From assembly GCF_029962835.1 (NCBI RefSeq), contig NC_080574.1, forward strand, positions 39,251,501 to 39,315,500: a stretch of DNA of 64,000 nucleotides, written 5' to 3'. Under the pieces are notes generated by a model, which saw nothing but the letters and a program-made list of their open reading frames with translations, was not told the origin of the DNA and did not search any database. The translations under genes and the position numbers were made by a program. Positions 12,022 to 23,183 of this stretch are shown piece after piece (within the stretch, counting starts at the first letter, position 1; every line of letters starts with the position of its first letter). This DNA comes from Magnolia sinica. Taxonomy: Eukaryota; Streptophyta; Magnoliopsida; Magnoliales; Magnoliaceae.

Positions 12022-12028
12022 TATATAA
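12022..12028 (+). promoter_or_regulatory. Likely TATA box of the PILS gene
   Basis: TATATAA (within CTCTATATAACACC) lies about 250 bp before the PILS start codon, in a stretch that turns pyrimidine-rich and then AG-rich up to the ATG. A transcription start near 12050-12060 would fit. A 5'-UTR intron ending at the acceptor TGATTGCAG (12139) is possible but not proven. Confidence 0.45.
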
Positions 12029-12275
12029 CACCGAGTAGTCAAGCTAGCGTTTTCTATTTTCCCCATCTTTATTGTCCTATTTCTAGCTATTATGTATTAA
12101 TAACCCGTGTTGCTTTTCTTTCTCTTTTTATGATTGCAGGGTCTTTCTACTCTTTTATTAGACTCGATATATAAGGGAGAAAAGGGTGAGATAGAGATAA
12201 AGAGAGAGAGAGAGAGATTTGGAGAAGAGAAGCATACAAAAAGAGAGAAGAGGGGAGCAGAAGCAATAAAAGAAG

Positions 12276-15200
12276 ATGGGGTTTTGGACATTATTCTCGG
12301 TGGCAACAATGCCTGTTTTGCAAGTGCTCATCATCAGTGGTCTTGGTGCTTTTCTGGCTTCTGGTTATTGCAATCTACTGGTCGCTGATGCGAGGAAGCA
12401 CATGAACAAGGTGCCCTCATCCTCTCTTCTACATAACTCTCCAACCCTACCTCTCTGTATTGTGTTCGGCTAACTGGGTCAGGATGGCTGGGTATGTTAG
12501 CGCGAACCATCTTGCTATGGGCTGGAATCAGGCAGATTCTATGGACCCGCTAGTGGGGCGTGGACCTATGTGACCTTTATCCGCCTAAAGTCCCATCGGG
12601 CCGGCCCATGTTCAATTTAAAGACTGCGTCTTGCCACTTTGTGGGGCCCACCATGATGTGTGGGTTTTATACACAGCGTCCATCCGTTTTGAGAGATCAT
12701 TTTAGGGTATGAGCCCAAAAATGTGACGGATCCAAGGCTCTAGTGGAGCACGCAATGGGGATTGAATGAAGGCTATTGAAGATTGCTTGGGAGTTGCAGA
12801 AGTTTTGATTAAGCTGATATTTGTGTTTGCCCTTCATCCAGGTCTATGTGACCTTATGAACATCTTGGATGACAAATAAACATCATGGTGGGCCCTAGGA
12901 AGGTTTCAAGGGTGGGCATCATTAGCACTGCTGCTTCCTAGGGTGTGGTCCATTTGAGCCTTGGATATACCTCATTTTTGGGCAATCTAGAAAAAATGGA
13001 TGGACGGAATGGATAAAACCCATGCAGCACGGTGGGCCCCATGAAGCCCCTGCTTGGACCATAGAGCCCTGGCCTGGAGTGAGTATATCCAGGTGGCAAG
13101 ACACAATCCGCTTCCTTTAAAGACAACCATTGGATTCGGAGTCCTGTTTCAATGATCCAAACTGTTTATCTATAGGTTCTGGTCAGAGGCTATCCGAGTA
13201 AAAGAAAAAACCTTTATAAGTTGGACCTATTTCCAGACCTTTGATCACTTAATTGGTATTCTTTACTGGGCCGCCTTGTCACAGCCATGACCTGTAGGGC
13301 CAAGCCCAAAGCCTTTTAAGCTTGATTAGTGCTAGGGCAAGGCTTACACCTTTTTAGACTGACTAAGGTCAGGGCTTGGCTAGAACAACCCTAGTGGAAT
13401 CAGAAGTTAACAGGGTGGTCTGGACGATGGACCTGATCCATGTCTGATTGGGCCCTAGTACTAGCCCATGGTTTGGGTCTGAACAACAGGCTCAACCCAT
13501 TATCGGGTGTGTTCCTGTAATGAGCTATTATGCAATCCTTGATTGAAAGATGCTGCCTTTCTGATTGACCAAGAAATGGTAGACATATGGAGCCCACTTT
13601 TTGTTAACCTATGCTGTTGATATGTGGGCACCATCATGGATGGTGGTGCCATGGTATCTCCCAACGAAAGTGGACAAGTAGACCAAATGGTCCACATTTA
13701 TAGAAGTCAATCAAACGGCTCAGATCATGAAATTTGCTGGACTGGCTGAGATCTGGCATGGGCACTTACCACTTTAAGCCGAGTTGATTTTGATACCAGA
13801 GGTCCATGAAATGGGCCCCTTTCCTGAGTATTGGGGATCATTTTCTTAATTGGGGCAGGCATCAGGATACCAATCATTGATCAAATGACAGTGATGAGTG
13901 AGCCTACTGCTTTTATGAAGATGCGTCCACTTGATTGGATCCCGCATGTCCCAAACGGGCTCTGACATTTTTCACCACTGCCATTTTATTATGTTCACAT
14001 GACAACTAGTAAGCGTAATAGCTCAATGCTTATCCATTCTCTGTATGTTAGCTCTATGTCACTCACAGCTGAGAATCTTCTTGACAGATTGTGTTCATCG
14101 TGTTCACTCCAGCGCTCATGTTCGCGAGTCTGGCGAAGTCCGTTACTCTGGAAGACATCATCTCTTGGTAAGCTGCTCGCATTTCCTACGATCGGAGTGT
14201 AATTGGCCAAGTGTGCGTTTGGATGTTTACTAAATTTTCATCAAGTGCAAATGGCCATTGGCCCAAATGCATTAGAAATTTTCAAATTTGAATGATCTCC
14301 ATTTTTCCCACTCAAATGCTATTCTGGGGGGGTTCTTGTATCATTCCCTTAGTATAAAACTCGATGACAAATCTCATTTAGGCCTCTTACAATTTACGTT
14401 CTGATTCAAATGTAAAAAAGCAACGACTAAATTAATTCGATCAAGAATATGACAATCTTGGCTGTTTGTATCTTCAGGTGGTTTATGCCCATTAACATCG
14501 GCCTAACCTTCTTATTTGGAGGAATCCTGGGATGGATAGTTGTGAAGATATTGAAACCCGCACCCTATCTTGAAGGGCTGGTCATTGCTACTTGCTCAGC
14601 AGGTGATTCCCTCATAGTTTCTAGTTTGATCTCTCTATATGCATTTCTTACATAGTTTAAGGGCTTCTTGAAAAAAAAAAAAAAAAAGGCTTTTAATATG
14701 GTTTTGTGGAACAGGAAACTTGGGAAATCTGATGTTGATTGTGGTCCCCGCAATTTGTAAAGAGAACGGTAGTCCATTCGGGGACAGTAGTATTTGCAGT
14801 GTCAATGCATACTCTTATGCTTCTTTCTCAATGGCAGTAAGTGATTGTATTTTATTTTGTTTTTGTACTTGCATCGCAGTGTTCAGACTTCAGAAACTTG
14901 GTCACTACTTCATCACTCAGTCTGTACCATCAGTAGCAAAATTCTGTTCGTATTTTTGAAAAAAAACAAAAAAAAAACTCATATACCTGCTTTAATTTTC
15001 AAACTCCGTATATTTCCAAAGACAAGGAAAACAAAACTCATTTCCTTTGGGCAAACTGAATTAAAGGCAACTTTTATATGAATGTATAATTGCTCGTGTG
15101 TGTGTGTGTGTGTCAAAAATGGGTTTTATTCAAAAAAAAAAAAAAGAAAGAGAGAGAACTTTTGGTGGAAATTTTAAAAATAGAGAATGGTGGTTGCCAT

Positions 15201-18200
15201 CCATTGATTGAATTGAGTGCAAGGTGAAACTTTATAATGACGGATTGATTTGTATAGAGGTTATTTGAAAAGGTAAGAATTAGGAAGAGTTTTTAGGGCT
15301 ATTGGCCAAATAGGATAACCCAAATGCAGCCTTAGGCTTCAGAATGCATGATCGAATTGAATTTCAAACATTCTATTTTGATAAAGACAATGATTAAAAA
15401 GTATATTCAAGTTTCCTAGTACCCATAATGAGGAAGTAGCCCTCAAATTGCAATTAAGTTTCTTTCAAGTCCATCTCAAAAATACAGTAATTGCAGTTTG
15501 GATCATGTACTCCCCTTGACATGAATGCTAAAGGAAGAAAATCCCAATTTGTTATATCTACTGTATTAGACTAATCATCGAAACTCAATACAATGGTGAA
15601 TCCAAACGCACTATCTTTTTTGCTGCTGCTTGAAAGGGGTTTTCTATTCAATTGGGTTTTGCTTTGGCTCACCTAATGACTGAGCCACTGAGTTCTGAAT
15701 TTTTTAACTGTGAGACTCTAGTTACATGCCTATTTGTGGTTTACAAAATGAGACCAAGTGATGTAGAAAACAGTCAACTTAAGTGTGTAGTTTGCAATTT
15801 GAAATGATTCTTGTTTGTGCAGCTTGGAGGCTTCTACATCTGGACATACACTTACCATCTTATACGAAGTGCGGGCGAAGTGTATGATGAAATCAGATCG
15901 ATTGAGGACTCTCGGAAGATACCAAACAAGGAATCTGATGCTAGTGGGGAAACCCGCCTTCTTGTGGGAGAAGATGAAGAGCCTCCTTCGCCAATGCCTC
16001 GGATTTTGTCATCAATGAAGTTGATGGGTGAAGATGAAGAGCCTCGTTCGCCATTGCCTCGGATTTTGTCATCAATGAAGTCCATTGATGAATCTACAGA
16101 AAACCAACCTGTAAGTCTCTCTCTTCTTTGAGTTCCTTCTTCATATATACTTGCACCACGGGTTGTCTTTTCAATACATATCAATGCAGAGTGCTTTATT
16201 GTTTTTGTTGCATTCCTATGATCTGCACCATGATTTCTTCATTGTGCAGTATGAATATCAATGTTTCTAGCTGTGGTTTTGAAGATTATTAAAATACCAT
16301 TAGGCATTATGGGATTCTCCTATCATATCTTGAAACTTCCCAAGGGTGATTCTTTTTCGAGGAACCTTTCTAAAGTTGTGGTGGGGATGTTTTAAGTTCC
16401 AACCACATTCCCAAAGATTAACTTACTTAGGAAAGAACAGTGGCGATTTGCTGGTTTCTCAGGTTGGAGGTCACTATGTCCTGTCCTAAAAATTGGCCAG
16501 TATACTCATCATGGAGGCCACAAAAATTCATTGCACATAGAGCTTTGGTCATTTCTTTTCCCTCTAACCATCCACTTCTGCCGTACATGTTTGGCCCACT
16601 TGATGTGTGGATTGATCTGATTTTTGGTCCCCACTTGATGAATGGAAGGAGTAGGTACCCATATGTGATATCGGCATGTGTGTGCCAAATTTCCTATTTC
16701 ATTTTTCCTTGAGTTAATTTCATAGCATTTCTTGTCATAGGATTCTGTAACTTTGGGAATCATGTTGTGCAGTAGGCTGAACATATGAAACCAGAGGGGC
16801 TGCTGATTGGCCCCATACAGCAAGGCCCACCAGGAAGCAGCCATAGCATCTGATCTGATGCTGGTAGGCCCCAATGTATGGGAGAATCAGGGGGCAATGA
16901 CTCAATAGCACAGTCATCTACGTCTGGTGTGAAACTCCCATATTGAAATTTCGCCATATTCGGATCTTATTATTTCTAATCAACGTTGGACAAAGATGTG
17001 AAGTGGGTTACATTCTCATTGCTTTCCCACCATTTCAGGCAGCGAGAAACTTTATCTTAGTGAAATTTCAGTGTGAGAATTTCCCACTTGATCATCTCCT
17101 GTTTTACTCACACTCACCACAATTAAGTTCAAATAGGCTTTTATATGATATGCCGGATTCTGTTGTTTTGATAAATAAAAAGGCAGACTTTGAGAATTTC
17201 TTTGATGAAACATAGAACTCTTTTGTTCGAACTTAAATGAATCCATGCTTGAAATTTCAGTTTCATATCAGAATTTTGTGAGCACGTGGGAAATAAATGG
17301 CCAGGCAAAAATATCCAAATATTTCAGCTTGCTTCAATCAGAATAACTGGATTTATTTTTTTTTTTAATGTTTTAAATGAATGCATTGGGTGCCATGGCA
17401 GATTCTACAAATATTATCGAGCCATAGGCTCATGAGCAACAAGAAGGTGCAATTCTGGGGAAGAGTGCAAGTATTTCTTCACCAGATCATTGAAGAGTTA
17501 CTAGCACCTCCAACTGTTTCTGCGGTATGTTTCTTAATCTTCAGCATATTTACTTTGGAAATCTACAGAAGCTATTATTTTGTTGATTGCTAGTTTCAAG
17601 TGTCAAACAAACTGATTGCTCTCTTCTACTTAGATCCTCGGTTTCATTTTCGGTGCGACGCCATGGCTGAAATCTCTCCTCATCGGTACAAATGCCCCAC
17701 TCCGCGTGATCCAAGACTCGATCAAATTATTAGGGTGCGTAAATTTGGTTTAACCCAACGTCAATTTCTTTCTTGTGGCGGGAACTATGTCAAGAAATAA
17801 ACCCATCAGTGTCGAAAGTGGGAAGATTCTATTAATGAAGGTAGGGTCCTGGAAGTACGTTGGAATTGTGGACGGGTGAAAACATTCTTCTGCAAATTAT
17901 TAATTCACTCGTTTAGAGTGGAAAACTGATACCCGCCCAATTCAATTTTGTTTTCTAAGCCACCTAGATGCTCGGTGAGTTGAATACAAAATTGCCTAAT
18001 GAACATATCCAACCAAATGCCAATTTGGGATACTTCCAAACTCATTGGACCATAGTCTCATATCATAAAACGACAATCCTTTGGCTCCGATACCATGTTG
18101 GAAAATGTTCAACTATGAAAAAACAACCACCAACAAAGTTCATGAGAAAATTAAGCAAAAATAAATAAATAAATAAATATAAATACTGCAAGTGGAAATT

Positions 18201-18953
18201 AAGCTTCTAAAATAAAGGTCATGAACTATCTTTAGTGATATTTTTTGTTCGAAGTTTGGCAATTGTATAAGCTTGCATTTGATTTTCTTTCAGTTCCTAT
18301 TTTATAACTGAATTATGCATTCTATGCAGGGATGGCACAATTCCATGCATCACTCTTATACTAGGAGGAAATCTCACCAAGGGTAAATATCATTAAAACA
18401 TCATATACAATAGTAACTTGTGGAAAATTACTTTATTATTAATTTTTGCACTATTAACTCTCTTAAAATTAACAGGTTTACGTTCGGGGAAATTAAGGCC
18501 TTTGATAATTATTTTGGTTATTATTGTGCGCTATGCGATCCTTCCCATAATTGGAGTTGGCATTGTTAGAGGAGCCAGCAAACTTGGTTTCCTATCAAAA
18601 GACCCATTGTATCAATACGTTCTGATGGTCCAATATACGCTCCCACCCGCTATGAATATTGGTACACATCTTCATAAACTAGTTCATTTTATTTTTTATT
18701 ATCATTATTTTTTATCTTTATTCACAGTCAATTCAAGGCCCAGGCCTTGAGTTTTGGGGCCAGTTAAGATATGGCCATTCGGATGGGATCAGACATGAGA
18801 TGATGACGGTGACAATGTTTTGTTGTAGGTACGATGTCCCAACTCTTTGATGTGGGCCAAGAGGAATGCTCCGTCCTCTATCTGTGGACGTACTTGATTG
18901 CTGCACTCGCAGTCACTTCGTGGTCCACATTCTTCTTGTGGCTCCTATCTTGA
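12276..18953 (+). CDS. PIN-LIKES (PILS) auxin carrier family protein, complete 10-exon gene
   Basis: Coding exons are 12276-12410, 14088-14167, 14478-14602, 14715-14836, 15823-16110, 17402-17524, 17634-17734, 18330-18382, 18476-18661 and 18829-18953. All use GT-AG introns, the phases close perfectly, and the product is 445 aa. The start MGFWTLFSVATMPVLQVLI is the family's standard N-terminus. Hydrophobic helices follow in exons 1-5 (FTPALMFASLAKS, WWFMPINIGLTFLFGGILGW, GNLGNLMLIVVPAIC). A hydrophilic acidic loop occupies residues about 170-250, then helices in exons 6-10 (ILGFIFGATPWLK, TLILGGNLTKGL, IIGVGIVRGASKLGF, QYTLPPAMNIGT) and the end ...STFFLWLLS. PILS proteins are predicted 10-helix membrane proteins of the ER that limit nuclear auxin signalling by intracellular auxin accumulation. 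Intron 1 carries a foldback MITE (12625-13115). Oddity: a 20-residue tandem duplication in the loop (residues 203-242). The family call is firm; the member number is not assigned. Confidence 0.93.
12625..13115. mobile_element. Foldback MITE with perfect 9-bp target duplication, in PILS intron 1
   Basis: Flanked by TTTAAAGAC at 12616-12624 and again at 13116-13124, identical over 9 bp. The right end is ...GTCTTGCC(inverted)...ACACAATCCGCTTCC. The left end starts TGCGTCTTGCCACTTTG and lacks the outer ~11 bp (GGAAGCGGATT) present on the right. Arms: GGGGCCCACCATGATGTGTG...GTCCATCCGTTTTGAGAG against AAAAATGGATGGACGGAATGG...CACGGTGGGCCCC. It is the best-defined copy of the window's dominant repeat family. 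The 9-bp duplication indicates a Mutator-like mechanism. Confidence 0.75.
13130..14087. other. Remainder of PILS intron 1
   Basis: No feature beyond scattered single-copy-like sequence. The 3' end is a normal acceptor (TTCTTGACAG). Antisense and sense frames at 13400-14230 lack coding character. Confidence 0.5.
15967..16086 (+). repeat. Two tandem 60-bp units inside PILS exon 5
   Basis: 15967-16026 and 16027-16086 differ at about 6 of 60 positions and encode GEDEEPPSPMPRILSSMKLM followed by GEDEEPRSPLPRILSSMKSI. The duplication is in frame and adds one extra acidic/proline/serine motif to the cytosolic loop between the two helix bundles. Confidence 0.9.
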
Positions 18954-19180
18954 GCTGCTTGCCGATCGTGGAGGAGAGATTCCATTCGAACTGAGCACAT
19001 TCATATAGATTGGTATATTTATTGGGTTTTCTTTTTATTGATTGTAAATGGAAGTATGAGAGTTTCCTGGCTGGCTGTGTTCGCATCCATAGAGATGAAA
19101 ACATATGTTATTTTGTTATTTGTTGTCCCGCTCATCTTATTCATATGGTTTCATTTTTCAATTCATATTTATAAAAATTT

Positions 19181-19183
<3 letters not shown>

Positions 19184-19233
<50 letters not shown>
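19184..19233. repeat. (TC)n microsatellite downstream of PILS
   Basis: About 25 uninterrupted TC units, some 230 bp after the PILS stop codon, so possibly in or just past its 3' UTR. Confidence 0.95.
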
Positions 19234-19236
<3 letters not shown>

Positions 19237-21410
19237 TAGGACTAAAATCAATTTATAATTCAATGATCCAAAATGTTGATATGATGATGAGAACATCTGA
19301 GTTTTTGGCCTTCATTGATAGGTTTATCATTTCTTTTTCTTTTTTTCTTCCCCGTCGATCGAGAAGAATTTTGGTGCACTGATCATCTTCAGTGGTTACT
19401 GAACAACGGGCCCCAACTGTATTATACAATCATGTCCAGAAATAAGTCCATGCTTTGACAGCTGATTATCCTGGCTCAATGTAAAGGTGTGGCCCACCTA
19501 ATGAGTGGAGTGGCCTGATTTTCCCTGCAGGTTATCTTATGGTGTACCCATCTCAATGGTTGAAAAATCACTCTTAATCAATCCTATCCCCCCCAATCAC
19601 CCATCTTCGACTTGGATTTTTCTCCATCCACATTTCGGTCAGAGATTCTGGCGGTCTGGATTGTAACTAGCATTCCCTAACATCTTTTGGGGATCCAAGT
19701 CGTACATATGGTGAATGTTTAATCATCCAAAAATCTCCACAGGGTAATCATAACCGTCATTCTTGGGCTATTCAAGATGGACCACTGGTTAAAGAATTAC
19801 ATTTTCTTGGTGGGAGATACTTAGGCTGGCCCATCTCAAGATGGGGTCCACCAAATCAATCTGGCAAGGTGGACCTCATTTCTTTAGCTGGGTCCAACTA
19901 AGAAAAATGGCCTTTCTTGGAATCGAGAACAACAATCACTGCACATGGACACAAAGTGAGCATGATAAGATGATCAAAGCCATCCGATCGAGGGCAAGGA
20001 AAATGGATGGTAGACAATAGTTGATTCACCTTAGGTGGGCCAACAAGGACCCTACGAATTCTTCTCACCTTATTCTAGAGGAAATTCCCCTGTGGACCCA
20101 AGTCTGACCATCTATGATCACCAATAACCGTTGGATAGTAGGGTTCCACCGTGGAATGCACGTGAACCAAATTTCTCCCACACGAGAAGAATTTGGGAAA
20201 TAGATTGTGGGTTATAAAAAATCAACGTTCCAAATTCTCCCACAGGAGAAGAATTTGGGAAATAGATTGTGGGTTACAAAAACTCAACGTTCCATATTTA
20301 ATGGAAACTATGCCCATTATCAATATTGCTAGGCAATTCTAAGTCCGGGCCAGTTTGGGAGCATGTATTTGGAATTAACTGAAATTCAAAAATAGGAATA
20401 CATTGAAATTTTGTAGTATATTTATAAAAATTTTAATTTAAATACTAAATCAACTTTAATAATTTAAATTACTATACCAATAATTATAATAAGCCCATTG
20501 AAATATATACTTTGACAAAAAAAAAAAAAAAACAAAAAACAAAACAAAACAAAACAAAAAACAAAAAATCAAGGCCACACATATATGATTAAAAATGAAA
20601 CGCACCAATATTTTTTAACCAACAATTTACATGACCAATGTTGGACTGTTTGGATTATTCCATTCATGTAACTTTAGTGATGTAATTGATAATTTGATTG
20701 TTTTGGGTATTATCTGCATCTTGCAGGACTCTCTTATCTTTGGAAAGGAGCATTAAAAAGACAAAATAAAATTAAAAATTAAAAACATTAAAAAAATAAA
20801 TAATAAATAAAAAAATTGAAAACTATATATATTCAAAACACACTCACAAGACTGTATTTCGAATATCTCTAGATCTATGGAACCAAACAACTTTTGAAAT
20901 CCAAAATCACTGAAATACACTCAAATCCATCTCCTAAGCCTAACATCCATGATAGCAATGGTTCATCTGGTGGGCCCTACTGTTTTACATTTATACAATC
21001 TGCTCAATGTGAGGTTTCATGTTATTCTCCATCAAAATTGGGTGCCGGAGTTTTGAGGGTGGATTGGCCCGCATCTAGTCGTGCAGTCCTTGGTGCCTCG
21101 TTCTAATTACAACTGATGTGAGGTGATCAAGCCGTTGATCTGGTGGATCCTACCTTGGATGAAACATTTCCTGCAATGTCCTCTTGATCTTCTATTTACA
21201 AGCTGGCAATCTAATGGCTAGGATTGCTGACTCCGTTTTTTCTTTTTCTTTTTTCTTTTTTTAAGAATAGTCCACCCATTGCACGACCAATCATATCAAT
21301 GGTCTAGATCAGCATGTCGTTGAACCTACTTGTACAAACTAATGAACCGAGTATGCTTCGTATAAGAGACCTAGCCCACATCTTTGCACACTATAAAGAG
21401 GTTTTCAGTC
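19234..21410. other. Intergenic between PILS and the copia fossil
   Basis: No gene recognised. It contains a short tandem duplication at 20168-20290, AT-rich stretches at 20340-20860 that may be a decayed small element (GGCCAGTTTGGGAGC near 20349 against GGAACCAAACAAC near 20879), and an A-rich simple tract at 20515-20570. Confidence 0.5.
20168..20290. repeat. Direct tandem duplication of ~60 bp
   Basis: Two adjacent units share CCACA(C/G)GAGAAGAATTTGGG, then AAATAGATTGTGGGTTA and CTCAACGTTCCA. They are nearly identical, so the duplication is recent. Confidence 0.8.
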
Positions 21411-21415
21411 CTAAT

Positions 21416-21790
21416 TGTTACGGTTGTGCTTATGTACAGAGGCTATGGCGTCTCCTAGTTGGAGACTCCCCTCATCCCCCCTGTATATATACATACGAAT
21501 GTCGTTTGTTTATAAAGCCTAATTTATCTAGGTTTTCACATATGCTCTCTCTAGTGGCAATGTTTAAATACATGGGATAATAGTTATAGAGAGAGAGATT
21601 CTATTATATTTATTTTATGGTATATATATTCATTGGCATAGGATTTTTTATACGGGTGCGGGAGAAGTAAGCCTTATATTTCTATTTATCTTGTTTTTAG
21701 CAGAGAAGAAAACTCTTAGTTGTGTTTCGTATAATTGGCATATTATCAAATCACATAAATTCTTATGCTCTTGTCTCTTATTTTAGTAAT
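21416..21790 (+). repeat. Left LTR of the copia fossil
   Basis: It starts TGTTACGGTTGTGCTTATGT and aligns along its length with 30769 onward (GGCTATGRCGTCTC, CATACGAAT, AAGCCTAATTTA/AAACCTAGTTTA). The inner end is approximate because the match fades near 21790. Confidence 0.75.
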
Positions 21791-22459
21791 TCGACCAGAG
21801 AACATGAGCCAACAATGGATATTAGATTTGGGAGCTTCATTACATGACTCTGCATAGAGATTATTTCTACATATATCAGTCATATGATGGCGGCACAGTT
21901 TGCATAGGTGATGATAGCACGTGTAAAGTTGTGGGATTGAAGATATTAGAATTACTATGTTTGATGGTATTACAGATACAGTTTTGGATGTATGGCATGT
22001 ACAAAATCTACGGAAGAGTCTTCTTTCATTGGGAAAGTTCAATGAAGACGACTATAAATTTTCTAGTGAAAATAACTAATTGAAAATTGCAAAATGGGCA
22101 ATGGTGTCGGTGAAAGGAGAGTTAATGGGCGGCTTATATTATTTGATTGGAGATATTGTTGCCAATGTCTTGACAGACTTTACTACAATCTAGCACAGAT
22201 AGTTGGGTAACATGAGCAAGTAAGGACTAAAGGTACTCTTTGATTGAAATTCACTTCCTTGGTTAAAGTCTATTAATTTAGATGTCTATGAGGATTACTT
22301 ATTTGGAAAGCTTCATATTACTTGTTTTCCTCCATCTACTACCAAAAGAAATGATATTTTAAATCTAAATCATTCTGATATTTTGGAAGAATTAGTCGAA
22401 TTCTTGGGAGGTTTGAAGTAGTTTGTTTCCTTTATTGATAATTTTTCTAGGAGGGTGTG

Positions 22460-23183
22460 TGATGCAGGGGAGGACGTGAGGTCGAGCACTATCTTCCTCA
22501 AGAGGATAACTATTCCGAATTTACGGAACTTCTTTGGACTCCTCACAGAGACTTCTCGAATCCACGAGAAAAGAAAGCAGAAAATAGAAATAAATTCTAA
22601 TAAATTAGAAATTGATTGATGAATAATTAAAAACGAGTTCACAACCCTTTAAATAAGGGTACCAAGCAATGGGAAAGAAATCAGAATCAAACTACAACTC
22701 AAACTCCTAGAATCCACGACTTACTATAAATAGTAAACTTACTATTTATAGACGGTCGTGATGTCTACTAGTGCGCAAGGTTTGCGACCAAAAATAGTAA
22801 CTGTCCTATTTGGCTTCACCAAACCGTTCTCCTAATTATTCTAAGCTCTTTTCACGTTGGGCGCTACTCCTAAAGCCTGACGGATGAAGAGTTATAATCA
22901 AACTAAAACTTACTATTTATAGTAAAAACGAAATTAAAACAGGGAAATGACCATCGATCAAGGGGTTTTTCGCAATTTCGGGCTGCGCAACCTGGCGTAG
23001 CGGGGTTGGTTGGCTAAAGTAGCTCGTTCTACCCCAAAATCATATATTTTACATTAGATAACTCATTCCGGATTGCGAGATACGCCCGATCTAAGGTCCG
23101 ATGGTCCGGATCACTTCTGTCGTCGACCGGACCTTTTCTGATCCATCTTGGCCATAAAACTGTCCATGACCCGCTCTAGATCA
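22460..23183 (-). repeat. 3' LTR of the gypsy fossil
   Basis: In element orientation it runs from TGATCTAGAGCGGGTCATGG to CCCCTGCATCA, with TGAT...ATCA terminal inverted repeats. Length is 724 bp. A purine-rich tract (GAAGTGGAGGGGAC) abuts it on the inner side. Confidence 0.9.

Noticed and set aside
12134-12388. Alternative 84-codon frame overlapping PILS exon 1
   Set aside because: It is in another frame, mostly an AG-rich leader; the PILS frame from 12276 matches the family N-terminus.
14207-15615. Possible MITE bounded by GTGCGTTTGGATG and TCCAAACGCAC
   Set aside because: It would enclose PILS exons 3 and 4, so the two short words are more likely unrelated element ends or chance.
16440-16957. 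Overlapping frames on both strands in PILS intron 5
   Set aside because: The stretch is flanked by the exon 5 donor and exon 6 acceptor, and neither frame has family resemblance.
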